Assembly (NCBI GenBank): GCA_941918925.1
Contig: OW799234.1
Location: 58,384,968-58,448,967, forward strand
From: Phyto melanocephala
Taxonomy: Eukaryota; Arthropoda; Insecta; Diptera; Rhinophoridae
Direction: 5' to 3'
Length of the DNA: 64,000 nucleotides
The notes beneath the pieces were generated by a model. The model saw only the letters and a list, made by a program, of their open reading frames with translations. It did not search any database and was not told the DNA's origin. Positions 31,964-43,006 of the stretch are shown piece by piece. The position numbers were made by a program, and so were the translations under genes. Within the stretch, counting starts at the first letter, position 1. Each line of letters starts with the position of its first letter.

Positions 31964-33031
31964 TCAATACATTCGGTTGATATTTAGCAATAATGAAAAC
32001 AAAAAAACCTCTTTTTCAAATCTACGTAAATATGTAAAATATTGTATATACACATGTATGACTAAAGTACAAAAAGCACTTACTACTACTTTAAAAATAT
32101 TATGTTCGATTAAAAAATACCATCTAGAAGTGTTAACTGAATTGTCACAGCAAACAATGCTCTCAATTTAGGGTTCTTCGCTATTTTACACCACACTGAG
32201 ACTTTTGGCCCACCTATCTATTTGGCCCGTAATCTATTTCTATTAAAATAAAATTATACCAAAACAACTAAATTCTACGATTGGCTGCAAGTCTTATATT
32301 AGGAGCTGAGAACTTTATAAAACAAATTCAGAAACTGTAAATAACGGCACATAAATAGCACGATAAAGCAATACTTAGTGACACATATAATAGCATTTAG
32401 AAAAAAAATAAAGATTTATTATTTAAGGTAAACTACATCATGTTTTTAGCAATTTTTCTAAATTGTATTAAATAAAAAAATTAATATAATAATAAATTTA
32501 AGTTATCATTATTTTGTTATTCTCTTAATGTTCAAACATAATAGTAAGTGGGATGAACATATAAGATAACGCTAAATTTTAACAGACAATTGCTAGCAGA
32601 GAAGTTGCTAACTCTTATGCCAAGATTAGACAAATATCTTGAATAAAATCGCTTAAAATATTACATAAAAAATTAAATTTATAGTATAAGACGTGGCAAG
32701 AAATATTAAATTTAATTTTTACAAATCCCTATTTATGAAAAAGGGTATTAAATATGTAGTATAAAATCTTAAAGCAGCAGAAGCCATAATTCTTGCCACA
32801 ACTTATGTATCTTGCTGTTGTAGCAAATGCGCAAATATACATGTATATATATAAGTTTATATATGTACATATTTTAGCTTAAATTACCATTTCTTTGACA
32901 AATTTGTTGATACACTTTTATTACCCCCCCACAAAATTCCTAAAAAGGCTCCAAGATTTAAAAAATTATTATAATAGTGCTGTAGCACATGTAGACATGT
33001 TTTGTTTTAAAAAACACACATTAGCAAATAA
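31964..33031. other. no gene seen
   Basis: AT-rich sequence with nothing recognised. Confidence 0.4.
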
Positions 33032-33176
33032 AACAAGTAAGAGCACTATATTCGGCTGTGCCGAATCTTTTATACCCAACACCAATTTTGTGTACATTTA
33101 AAGCACAATATTTATTATTTTGTTAATCGCTATAGAATAATCTCTTTATAATAAAATATGTATCACTTTCTTTGTA

Positions 33177-33782
33177 GAGGGTGGTTAAATTTGAAGGGCC
33201 CATGTTTAAGGTGAACCACATCTAAACTTCAACTTTTTTCTTGTATTTCATTTGACATTTCTCAATCTCAGACTAACTCAATTTGAACCGCGGAAAGATA
33301 CGCAATCGAGCAACGCTTTTAAATATTAAAGATTTTTATAAAAATGGGCGTTAAAATCAAAATGCATTTTGTGCACTTCGTGATTCTTTTGGTCAACATA
33401 ATCGTTCGAATTCGTCCACAATCTTGAGAATTGTAAAAAATATTTAAATGTCTGCAAAACAGGTCTGTATGAAATGTGAAAACATTTGTGAATGCCATCT
33501 TAGTTCGTTGAATGGGAAACATTGCTGTTTTTCACGATAACGTGGCAAAAGTGCAAGCAACCTCGACTCATCATCGTGCCCAACAATCGAACATCAACAG
33601 TGTCATTGAAAATTTGGACTATCGGATCGTGGTGTGCGGCCTAGGTTGGGGGCCATTTGGCCGATATTTTGTTCCATACATAATTGAAGCATACAAATAT
33701 TATCATTATAAAAATAAATGATAATAATTTCATAATAATTTTATTCAAAATCAACATAGTCCCTTAAAATTAAACCACCCAT
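33177..33782 (+). mobile_element. internally deleted Tc1/mariner MITE in DINE-1-like copy
   Basis: Ends GAGGGTGGTTAAATTT and (reverse complemented) ATGGGTGGTTTAATTTTAA, with TA on both sides. Inside, a broken transposase reads ERYAIEQRF at the N-terminus, then NQNAFCALRDSFGQHNRSNS and GRIVKNI (first helix-turn-helix), NIAVFHDNVAKVQATSTHHR (second helix-turn-helix), and then jumps to ENLDYRIVV and the extreme C-terminus. The whole catalytic core is missing. Stops are present. The same deletion form occurs in four copies, so it is a transposase-derived MITE family. Confidence 0.85.
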
Positions 33783-34694
33783 TATAACTTCGGTATGCTA
33801 GTAAAATGTTTTCGAAAATTTAGTCTTTCAATGAAAGTGGCCGTTAAAATACGCGTGTCAATAAAGTTCTGCTAATAAACATAACTTAGATATTTCAATA
33901 TAGTCCTTTAGTATTCCAAAATCTTTATTCATAGAGAATTTACATGAATTTAAGAGGAAGAAAGTGAATTTAAGGTTAAATTTTAAGGGCCACAGGGTGA
34001 TTTAAAATATACATTCTCTGCATTTTTCTAAAACGGGAAATTTATTAGTAAGATTTTGATTTATAAACTTCTATAACATTTTGCTTTTAAAAGATTTTCA
34101 AACGAAATAAGTTTTGTATAATTTTAAAATTTGTTAGCCATTAGTACATGAAAATAAATTGTTTATAATGTTTAGAGATAATTTATTTTTACTTAGGTCA
34201 AAATTTTCCTAAATTCCCATTTTTAATAGAGCATAATTTCAGGAGAACACAAGCGTAAGTTGTTAGCATGCCATCTAGTAGTTGCTAGTAGAGTCATCTA
34301 TCTTATCATCTTTATCTTATATTTAGCTACAGTACAATAAATGGTGCAGTGTAAGATGAATAAATGCTAATATATATGACTAATATATTTTTATAAAAAT
34401 TTAAGGAAAAAAGTGTGCGTGGCACATCTATTTTCCGTTATTACGAAGACTTTGAACAAAAAGCCATGTTTGCAAAATTTCAGAATCGTGCATATAGTTT
34501 TGTCAGTTTTATTACGTTTTAGATTTGAAATATACACTGTGCGGTATAAATCTTCGTACACTTTTATCTATAACTCTTTTCCTAATTCATAGATTTAAGC
34601 GATTTTCAGGGAAAAATATTCTTTTGACTCGATAAGTATATATTCGAAGTTTCATTACTACGTTTATGCGCTTGGACACAATTCAAAAGTGAAA

Positions 34695-35434
34695 GTGGGC
34701 GTTATAGTAGGCGTGTCAAAGTTGTTTTTGCTAATGAGTACAGCTTAGGTGTTCAAATATAGTCCTTTATTATTCCAAAATCTTTATTAATAGAGAAATT
34801 ATATGAATTTTAGGTAAAGCCTTATATGGGAGGTGGGCGTAAAAGTGGGCGTGGCACCTTAATTTTTTGGCATAGTAATGAAATTGACTAGGGAGATAGA
34901 CGTAGCAAAATTTATCATCATACCTCTAATTTTAGCGGTTTTATGAGCTTTTAAATTTCATTAACGGTAGATAACGTGAAAAGTGGGCGTTATAGTAGGC
35001 GTGTCAAAGTTAATTTGGCGAATGAGTACAACTGAGGTGTTTGAAGATAGGCCTTTATTATTCCAAAATCTTTATTAATAGAGAAATTATAGGAATTTTA
35101 GTGAAAACGTTATATGGGAGGTGGGCGTAAAAGTGGGCGTGGCAACTTAATTTTTTGGCATAGTAATGAAATTGCCTAGGGGGATAGACGTAGCAAAATT
35201 TATCATCATACCTCTAATTTTGGCGGTTTTATGAGCTCTTAAATTTCATTAACGGTAGATAACGTGAAAAGTGGGCGTTATAGTAGGCGTGTCAAAGTTA
35301 TTTTGGCAAATGAGTACAACTGAGGCGTTTAAAGATAGGCTATTATTATTCCAAAATCTTTATTAATAGAGAAATTATATGAATTTTAGTTAAAACGTTA
35401 TATGGGAGGTGGGCATAAAAGTGGGCGTGGCACA
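34695..35434. repeat. ~288-bp direct repeats inside DINE-1-like copy
   Basis: Units beginning GTGGGCGTTATAGTAGGCGT start at 34695, 34983 and 35271, exactly 288 bp apart. Each contains TTATTCCAAAATCTTTATTA, GGGAGGTGGGCGTAAAAGTG and TAGACGTAGCAAAATTTATC; the third runs into the non-repeated 5' region. The copy at 37-38.9 kb has only about two such units (37797 and 38081), showing copy-number variation typical of DINE-1 cores. Confidence 0.9.
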
Positions 35435-36055
35435 TTGATTTGCCGTTACAAGAAAGCGTGTCACCAAAAAGCAAAGTGTGCAAAATTTCAGAGTCGTACA
35501 TCCAATTTTGTTGCTTTTATGACGTTTTTGTTTTTATATATTCCGAAAAATACACTGTGAGGTATACATTTTCGTACATTTTGATCGATAACTCCTCTCC
35601 TAATGCATAGATTTAGACAATTGTCGGGGAAAAATATTGTCTTTACCCAGGAAATATATATTCGAAGTTTTATGAGTCTACGGTAAGGCGTTTGGACACA
35701 ATTCCATTTTGTTCGATGGTCGAAGGACACGGTTTTTTCGTTCTACTCTTGCTTTTCGAGCTATAACTCTCTTCCTAATATTCCGATTTAGCCCATTTTC
35801 AATACTAAACAAACCTTGTCTATAAGAAAGATTCTGGCAAAATTTGAGCCCGCCCCCTAGCTTTTTCGGTGCGACCTCTATCGTTCTTTCAACAGACGGA
35901 CAGACGGACGTACATAGCTAGATCGTCATAAAATCAAACCACGATTTAGAATATATATACTTTATGGGGCCTAAAATGGATATTTCGATGTGTTACAAAC
36001 GGAATGACAAAATGAATATACCCCCACCATTTTTTTTGGTGGCGGATATAAAAAT

Positions 36056-37007
36056 AAGGAAAAAAACAAATGTAAGTAATGTAGTAGAATAATGAGAATA
36101 TTAAAATTCGCTTGCTTTTGTGCCGCCGGTTGTGTGAGATATAAAGCATCTTTTAAATAGTGACAGCAGTAGCAACAACATCATCAATATTATTAAAACA
36201 CAAATAAGTAAACAAAAATATTATTTTTTATTACACATACACTGAATGAACATAAGACAACACATTAAAATTATTTAAAAACACACGACATACGACACAC
36301 ACAAACACAATTATTTACAGTTGAGAGCCTGAAAAATAAGAAGCAGTAAAACAGCTAAACCTTCTTCTACGATCCTAATTATTCTACAAATTACTCTATT
36401 ATACTACACATGTACATATAGTATCGTTAAAACTTTATATAGTTAACGCTTACACATAAGAATATTTTTAATGTCATATTTGTGTGTTAACCTTGTGGTT
36501 TAGTAACGGTTGGAAGTAAGTAAATCGACACTATTTTCTAACTACTTTGCTATCATTAAATTTTGACATTAACAATTTAAAATTAACATATATTTAACCG
36601 AAGAATAATTAAATAAGGATTTGTAAATTTATATTATTTTTTATTATCGCAAGTACTCTTGTTAAACAGTAATTATTTATCCTTGACGTAGCTATAATTT
36701 TTCTTTTGTGGTGCCAAAAGCTTTAAAAATTTGTTTGGGGCGGAAAAAGTACTAAACATAGTTAAATCTATATGTATATGAAATTAGGTTAGGTTAGGTT
36801 GAAACTGCAGCTCACAAAGGTCCATTATATTGATCCCTTTGCGATACCTGAATAGAAAAGTAAGGTTTAAAAATATATTAAACTTTAATATTAACAACAG
36901 TTTTGTTTCTAACATTTATTTATCTTTTTTTATATTTTTCTGTTGAGATAACTATTGATGACCTTATTCATTCTTCAGATATTTCAGTGGTTTTTATAAC
37001 AAATGAA
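36056..37007. other. no gene seen; TTAGG-like triplet at 36785-36801
   Basis: AT-rich sequence. TTAGGTTAGGTTAGGTT at about 36785 is followed by GAAACTGCAGCTCACAAAGG. It looks like the 3' tail of a minus-strand LINE rather than a telomeric array. Nothing else was recognised. Confidence 0.4.
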
Positions 37008-38877
37008 AACAAGTAAGAGAACTAAATTCGGCTGTGCCGAATCTTTTATACCCACCACCAATTTTGTGTACATTTAAAGCACATTATTTATTATTTTGTT
37101 AATCATTATGGAGTAATAATACTTTCTTTGTAGTTAAATTTTAAGGGCCCATGATGAAGGTGAACTACACCTAGTCTTTAAATTTATTTTCTGCATTTCA
37201 TTTGACATTTCTCAATCTCAAACTTACTCAATTTGATCCGTGAAAAGATACGCAAGTGACCAACGCTTTAAAGTTATTCAGGTTTTTTATAAAAATGAGC
37301 GTTCAAATCAAAATGCATTTTGTGCACTTCGTAATTCTTTTGATCAACATAATCGTACAAATTCGTTCACAATCGGGAGAATTGTAAAAAATATTTAAGT
37401 TTCTGCAAAAAAGGTCTGTATAAAATGTTAGAAAATCTGTGAATGCCTTCTTAGTTCGTCGAATGAGAACCACCGCTGGTTTTGCGATAGTGTGGCAAAG
37501 GAGCAGTCATCCTCGCCTCATCATCATGCCCAACAATTGAGCATCAACATTGTCATGGAAAATTTGGACCATCAGATAGTGGAGTGCCGCCAAGGATGGG
37601 AGGGGCCTTTGGCCGATATTTTGTTAAATACATAATTAAACCGTACAAATATTATCATTACAAAAAGAAATAATAATAATTTCCAAAATAATTTGTTTTG
37701 TATTTAAATTCAACATCGGCCCTTAAAATTTAACCACCCTTTATAACTTCGATATGCTACTAAAATGCTTTTCTAAATGCAATCTTTCAATGAAAGTGGG
37801 CGTTAAAGTAGGCGTGTCAATATAGGTTCTGCTATTAAAAGCAACTTAGATATTTCAATATAGTCCTTTATTTTCCCAAAAAATTTGTCAATAGAGAAAT
37901 TACATGAATTTAAGATAAACCGTTATAGGGGAGGTAGGCGTTAAAATGAGCGCGTCACCTTAACTTTTTGGCACAATAATTACATTGATTAAAGGATATA
38001 CGTAGCAAATTTGATCATCATACCTCTAATTTTGGCGGTTTTATGAGCTCTTATATTTCATTAACGGTAGATAACGTGAAAAGTGGGCGTTAAAGTAGAC
38101 GTGTCAAAGTTATTTTTGCGAATGAATACAACTTAGGTGTTTCAATATAGCCCTTTGTTATTCCAAAATCTTTATTAATAGAGAAATTATATGAATTTTA
38201 GTTAAAACGTTATATGGGAGGTGGGCGTAAAAGTGGGCGTGGCACATTGATTTTCCGTTACAAGAAAGCGTCTCACCAAAAAGCAAAGTGTGCAAAATTT
38301 CAGAGTCGTACATCCAATTTTGTTGCTTTTATGACGTTTTTGTTTTTAAATATACCGAAAAATACACTGTGCGGTATAAATTTTCGTACATTTTGATCGA
38401 TAACTCCTCTCCTAATGCATAGATTTAAATAATTTTCGGAGATAAATATTGTTTTTACTCAGAAAATATATATTCGGAGTTTCATGAGTCTACGTTAGTG
38501 CGTTTGGACACAATTCCATTTTATTCGATGTTCGAAGGACACGGTTTTTTCGACCTACTCTTGCTTTTCAAGCTATAACTCTCTTCCTAATATTCCGATT
38601 TAGCCCATTTTCAATACCAAAAAAACCTTGTCTATAAGAAAGATTCTGGCAAAATTTGAGCCGCCTAGCTTTTTCGGTGCGACCTCTATCGTGCTTTCAA
38701 CAGACGGACGGACGGACAGACGGACAGACGGATGGACATAGCTAGATCGTCATCAAATCAAACCCTGATTCAGAATATATATACTTTATGGGGTCTAAAA
38801 TGGATATTTCGATGTGTTACAAACGGAATGACAAAATGAATATACCCCCACCATTTTTTTGGTGGCGGGTATAAAAA
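37008..38877 (-). mobile_element. DINE-1-like element with nested MITE
   Basis: 1.87 kb with both ends: AACAAGTAAGAGAAC and hairpin at the left; TATATACTTTATGGGGTC, ACCATTTTTTTGGTGGCGGG and TATAAAAA at the right. It carries the Tc1/mariner MITE (37133-37741), two internal GTGGGCGTTAAAGTAG units and the run ACAGACGGACGGACGGACAG before TAGCTAGATCGTCATCAAAT. Confidence 0.9.
37133..37741 (+). mobile_element. internally deleted Tc1/mariner MITE in DINE-1-like copy
   Basis: It is inserted at the same base as in the 33-kb copy. The left end has lost GAGGGTG and starts GTTAAATTTTAAGGGCCC after TTTGTA. The right end is TTTAACCACCCTT followed by TATAACTTCGATATG. The same N-terminal and C-terminal transposase scraps are present (KRYASDQRF-like start; ENLDHQIVEC near the end). 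Confidence 0.85.
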
Positions 38878-39397
38878 TATATAACAATACCAAAAAACAA
38901 TAGTAATAACATTTTCTTATTCCGATTCTGAACTGCTAGATGAAAGTTGTAAAATGCGTCATCGATATCCTCTTTTTTTGAGTTGCCTTATGGTTTGCTA
39001 AATTTGAAATCTAGATCCCGCATGCAATAAGTCCTCCGGTATATTTAAGCAGCATGATGCTCACAGAAATTGCGGTAATGTTTATTTCGCGCTTCTAAAT
39101 CTTCTTCGGCATTTTTCCTTTTAGATATGGTAATACTTTAATTATATTGGCTTCATGTATTAAGATTTTCATGTAAAGATTTAATATCGTTATTATTATG
39201 TGTAAACGAGCGTAAAATAACACTGAATCTGTTAATTAGCTTCTCATTCACTCCGGTAATTTTGAATGCTAATTTTGGTTTTTTGAAAAAGTTAGTTATA
39301 TTGCCGTTATTGGTGTTGCCGCAACCAGCCATTGGGATATAATCAAGAAAAGAAATTTTTTTTTAAAGCTTCTTGAACATACAATTTCTTTTTTAAA
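38878..39397. other. no gene seen
   Basis: AT-rich spacer between two DINE-1-like copies. Nothing recognised. Confidence 0.4.
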
Positions 39398-40325
39398 GTG
39401 CCACGCCCACTTTTACGCCCACCTCCCATATAACGGTTTATCTTAAATTCATGTAATTTTTCTATTGACAAAGTTTTTGGGAAAATAAAGGACTATATTG
39501 AAATATCTTGGTTGTATTAATTAGCAGAAGCTTTACTAACACGCCTAATTTAACGCCCACTTTCACTAAAAGACTAAATTTACGAAAACATTTTACTATC
39601 ATATCGAAGTTGCTAAGATTGGTTACATTTTAAGGGCCGATGTTGATTTTAAATAAAGCACAAATTACTTAAGAAATTATTATCATTTCTTTTATAATGA
39701 TAATGATAATGGCCCCCCATCCTTGGCGCCGCTCCTCTATCTGATGGTCCAAATTTTCAATGAGAATGTTGATGCTCAATTGTTGGGCATGATGATGAGT
39801 CGAGGTTGACTGCTCTTTTGCCACACTATCGCAAAAAACAGCAATGGTTCCCATTCAACGAACTAAGAAGGCATTCACAGATTTTCTAACATTTTATACA
39901 GACCTGTTTTGCAGAAATTTAAATATTTTTTAAAATTTTCCCGATTGTGGATGAATTTGAATGATTATGTTGATCAAAAGAATTACGAAGTGCACAAAAT
40001 GCATTTTGATTTGAACGCCCATTTTCATAAAAAACCTAAATAACTTTAAAGCGTTGCTCATTTGCGTATCTTTCCACGGATCAAATTGAGTAAGTTTGCG
40101 ATTGAGAAATGTCAAATGAAATGCAGAAAACAAATTTAAAAACTAGGTGCAGTTCACCTTCAACATGGGCCCTTAAAATTTAACCACCCTCTACAGAGAA
40201 AGTAATACATATTTAATTATATAGTTATTAACAAAATAATAAATATTGTGCTTTAAATGTACACAAAATTGGTGGTGGGTATAAAACATTCGGCACAGCC
40301 GAATATAGTGCTCTTACTTGTTTTT
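39398..40325 (+). mobile_element. DINE-1-like element, 5'-truncated, with nested MITE
   Basis: It starts inside the core (GTGCCACGCCCACTTTTACG) and ends with the complete 3' terminus: GGTGGTGGGTATAAAACATT, the hairpin ATTCGGCACAGCCGAAT, then GCTCTTACTTGTTTT. The Tc1/mariner MITE lies at 39616-40191 in the same relative orientation and site as in the other filled copies. Confidence 0.88.
39616..40191 (-). mobile_element. internally deleted Tc1/mariner MITE in DINE-1-like copy (minus strand)
   Basis: The inverted orientation matches its inverted host. On the minus strand it reads GAGGGTGGTTAAATTTTAAG through to the C-terminal scrap ENLDHQIEERRQGWG (complement of 39715-39760). TA flanks are visible on both sides (39614-39615, 40192-40193). 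Confidence 0.85.
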
Positions 40326-41099
40326 TATTTGTTTAATTTAAAAAAAATATTTGAATTACATATCAGAAGATATATAAGTGCCTTAACAATTTCATTGTCT
40401 ACAGTTTTATTTACAAAAAAGAAATTTCCTGCGGCCACCTGCGTCTTTCTTTAATTTTTTACCCAACAAAAAAATTTTCTAAAATGAGCTTGGCGAACAA
40501 ATTTATAATTTTTTTTTAAAAAGGTTACGAACATTGCAGCTGGTTCAATGCGAAAAATTGGTATTATTCCTCTAGGAAAATCATATCTCTTTCTAATGTT
40601 ATTAAAAATAAACCGAATAAAAACGGTCAAGTAGATTTGGATAATTCTGGCTACCCTCATATAGGAGGATATAGAATGAATGGCAGTTACTGGAGAAGGG
40701 TCTTGAGGCTCGAATGGTGGTATAACTTATAGGACGGCTATATTTATAATATAAGATCTGAACAAAGTAAATAAAACAAAAAAAAAACAAAAAAAAAAGA
40801 AAATTTTAATGCAACTAAAGCAATTCCAGAAACTTTGTTTTTTTCCAAACATTAACGAAGAAAACGGTTTTTCTCACCTGGTTAATTAAAGTCTATATCC
40901 CTAAAACACGCTTTTTGTTTAAAACCAATTATTTTTTTAACAATCACATCATCAATTACATCTATACATGTAAGAGCCAGTATCAAGACCTTGCCCGAAG
41001 ATCCTAGGAACTCTGCTTAGGTGGTTGGTATGGTTGTTAAACAGTTCCATTCTTTAGACTGATATATCGGTAATTGCAAATAGACTAGCGATTAATGAA
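40326..41099. other. no gene seen
   Basis: AT-rich sequence with slight coding-like texture toward 40980-41100 that may belong to the LINE relic that follows. Nothing recognised. Confidence 0.35.
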
Positions 41100-41645
41100 A
41101 ATCTTCTTCACTCGAGAGAGACAACATTGTCTTGCAAGACAATGAATTATACAACAAGTCCTCAGAGACTAGATGGTCCGCAGAGAATGTTATTTTTAAC
41201 AAAACGAGAAAAACCTGGCTGTTAATGGATAGTTGTACGACGCTCTCGCTCTCAGTTCCAAGAACTGGTTGGTGCTGCAAATGGATACTATATATTAGAA
41301 GCACACGCCAAAAGATAAAATCTGCATTTCAATGACATTTGCTGAAGTTGTTACGGCGTAGAGGAGGTTTAGACCATGCAATATCTTTTCTTTCATTGCC
41401 CTTCTATGGAAAGACTAGGAGCCCTGTGTATGGGGGATTTTTTCTTCATGATCTGAAGAGTGTATCTAACAGTGATAAAAGGAGTATACTTATGTACGTA
41501 TACTCATGCTTCGGGTTGGTTTTAAAGTCGACAACTGTTATTCTTTGGATGGACTTGGGATGGGTAACATTAGGCATTCCCCAAAGGAATCAATCATGCA
41601 CCTAAGTGTGATGGTTTTCAGACCGTCAGCCTGTTTAACCTAACT
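41100..41645 (+). pseudogene. possible jockey/R1-type LINE 3' relic
   Basis: At 41370-41450 a frame reads TMQYLFFHCPSMERLGALCMGD, resembling the C-terminal zinc-finger-like block (C..C..ET..H.L..CP....R...LG) of arthropod LINE polyproteins, but preceded by a stop. A later HASGWF recalls the FIxxTGWF that follows in those proteins. The segment ends TTTAACCTAACTAAA, like a (TAACC) tail. Upstream coding texture (GCAGAGAATGTTATTTTTAA) could be the RNase H part. The assignment is tentative. Confidence 0.4.
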
Positions 41646-43006
41646 AAATTTCATCATAGTGGATAAGTTTTAACTTAGTGTAGTAAAGCTTTAGCATCCT
41701 TTTTTGAATTGAAAATGTTTTCAGGGAATAAGTTAATACGTAAGTGTTCCTTTCCAAGTAATACATAATTTTTTGATGCTATTATCAATTTCATTAAGTT
41801 TGGTTTGGCAGTTAATCGTGAATAGCGCAATGCCTGTATATCATTGGCAAATTTATCAAATTTATTTTAAAAAAAGCGTAGCTTAGTAAGCTACATTTGT
41901 TTTTCGGGTGATAGAATCGTACATCTGAGGAACTAATTGTAAGAGTCCTATTTGAACTCTATATTTATTGTGTTAATTTAAGGCTAAAAAATCTTACATA
42001 TTTAGACAAGGTATTTTTAAATTTTAAGTATAAACCAGATTATAACAATATAAAAAGTCATAAAAATGTAATCAAACATTGCTAAAATTATTAACTTTTA
42101 ATACTTTTTGTTAACTTATAATAACAATGTTAAAAAATGTAAACTAAAAAAGCTTTTAGTTGACAAAATCACACCAGAAAATTGTCAAGATGATTTATAA
42201 TTTTTAAGCACATACTTTAAAATGTGGTTATACTAGTGTAAAAAAACTTTGCGATAACTTATTTTTCAAATAGTTTAAGCCACTTTTTAAATCACTTTTA
42301 GGGGGTTTTATAAAAAGGATATTCCAAACTCTAATAAGATTTGTGTGTGTTATTTTTTGCACAAAGGTTTTTCGTTTTATTTGTTGTTTGGCTTTGAAAC
42401 ACCAATACAGCAAAAGGGTTAAAAATAAAAAAAACAACTTTGAAAGTATTAAAAGAAAAAATAAATTTGCCTAAATTGTTTGCCCAAACTTGTAAAAAGA
42501 TTATCTCTCCATTGACAGAAAAACCAGATTTTTTAAATTAACTAATACAACAATAACAACTCTTGTAACTTATGTAATTTTTAAACCATTTTTTTCGATC
42601 CAAAAAAATCTGCGAAAAAATGTTCCCTGTGTGCGAAAGACTGTTGTGCTCATCTACTAAACAACCTCCTGGTGATCGTACTATTGTATTTTTTTAAGTT
42701 TTAAGTGTTCTTTAGGCTTGCACATTTTTGTATTTTTTGTATACTTTTGCATTAATTTTTTGCAAAACAAAAATATATTAATCAAATTCTCAAAAACTAA
42801 AAACAACATCAAAAAGCCTACTAGCAGACAAACAAAACAAATTAAATAGAGTGTAATCTCTATGCCAACCAGTCATTAAAATCTGTTTTTACTATGCAAA
42901 ATAAATTTGTTGAAACTGTCTTAAAATCTTTTTTGATTTGGTTTCAGGTAGATTTTATCAAATACAACCTTGTTTGCGGTGTAATAAATAAGGTGATACA
43001 AAGTCA
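41646..43006. other. no gene seen
   Basis: AT-rich sequence. Minus-strand frame 42228-42437 is low-complexity and unrecognised. Confidence 0.4.

Larger units (their letters stand above)
33032..36055 (-). mobile_element. DINE-1-like element, expanded copy with nested MITE and internal tandem repeats
   Basis: 3.0 kb. The hairpin end is at the left (AACAAGTAAGAGCAC, ATTCGGCTGTGCCGAAT, TATACCC), the other terminus at the right (TATATACTTTATGGGGCC, CCCCCACCATTTTTTTTGGT, GGCGGATATAAAAA). Three features lengthen it: a Tc1/mariner-derived MITE at 33177-33782, about 440 bp of unplaced sequence at roughly 33960-34410 beginning near a solo GGTTAAATTTTAAGGGCC, and 288-bp direct repeats at 34695-35434. 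Blocks GTGGGCGTAAAAGTGGGCGT (the reverse complement of ACGCCCACTTTTACGCCCAC) recur. Confidence 0.88.

Noticed and set aside
36785..36801. Interstitial telomere
   Set aside because: Only three units and adjacent sequence resembles a LINE tail; flies lack TTAGG telomeres.
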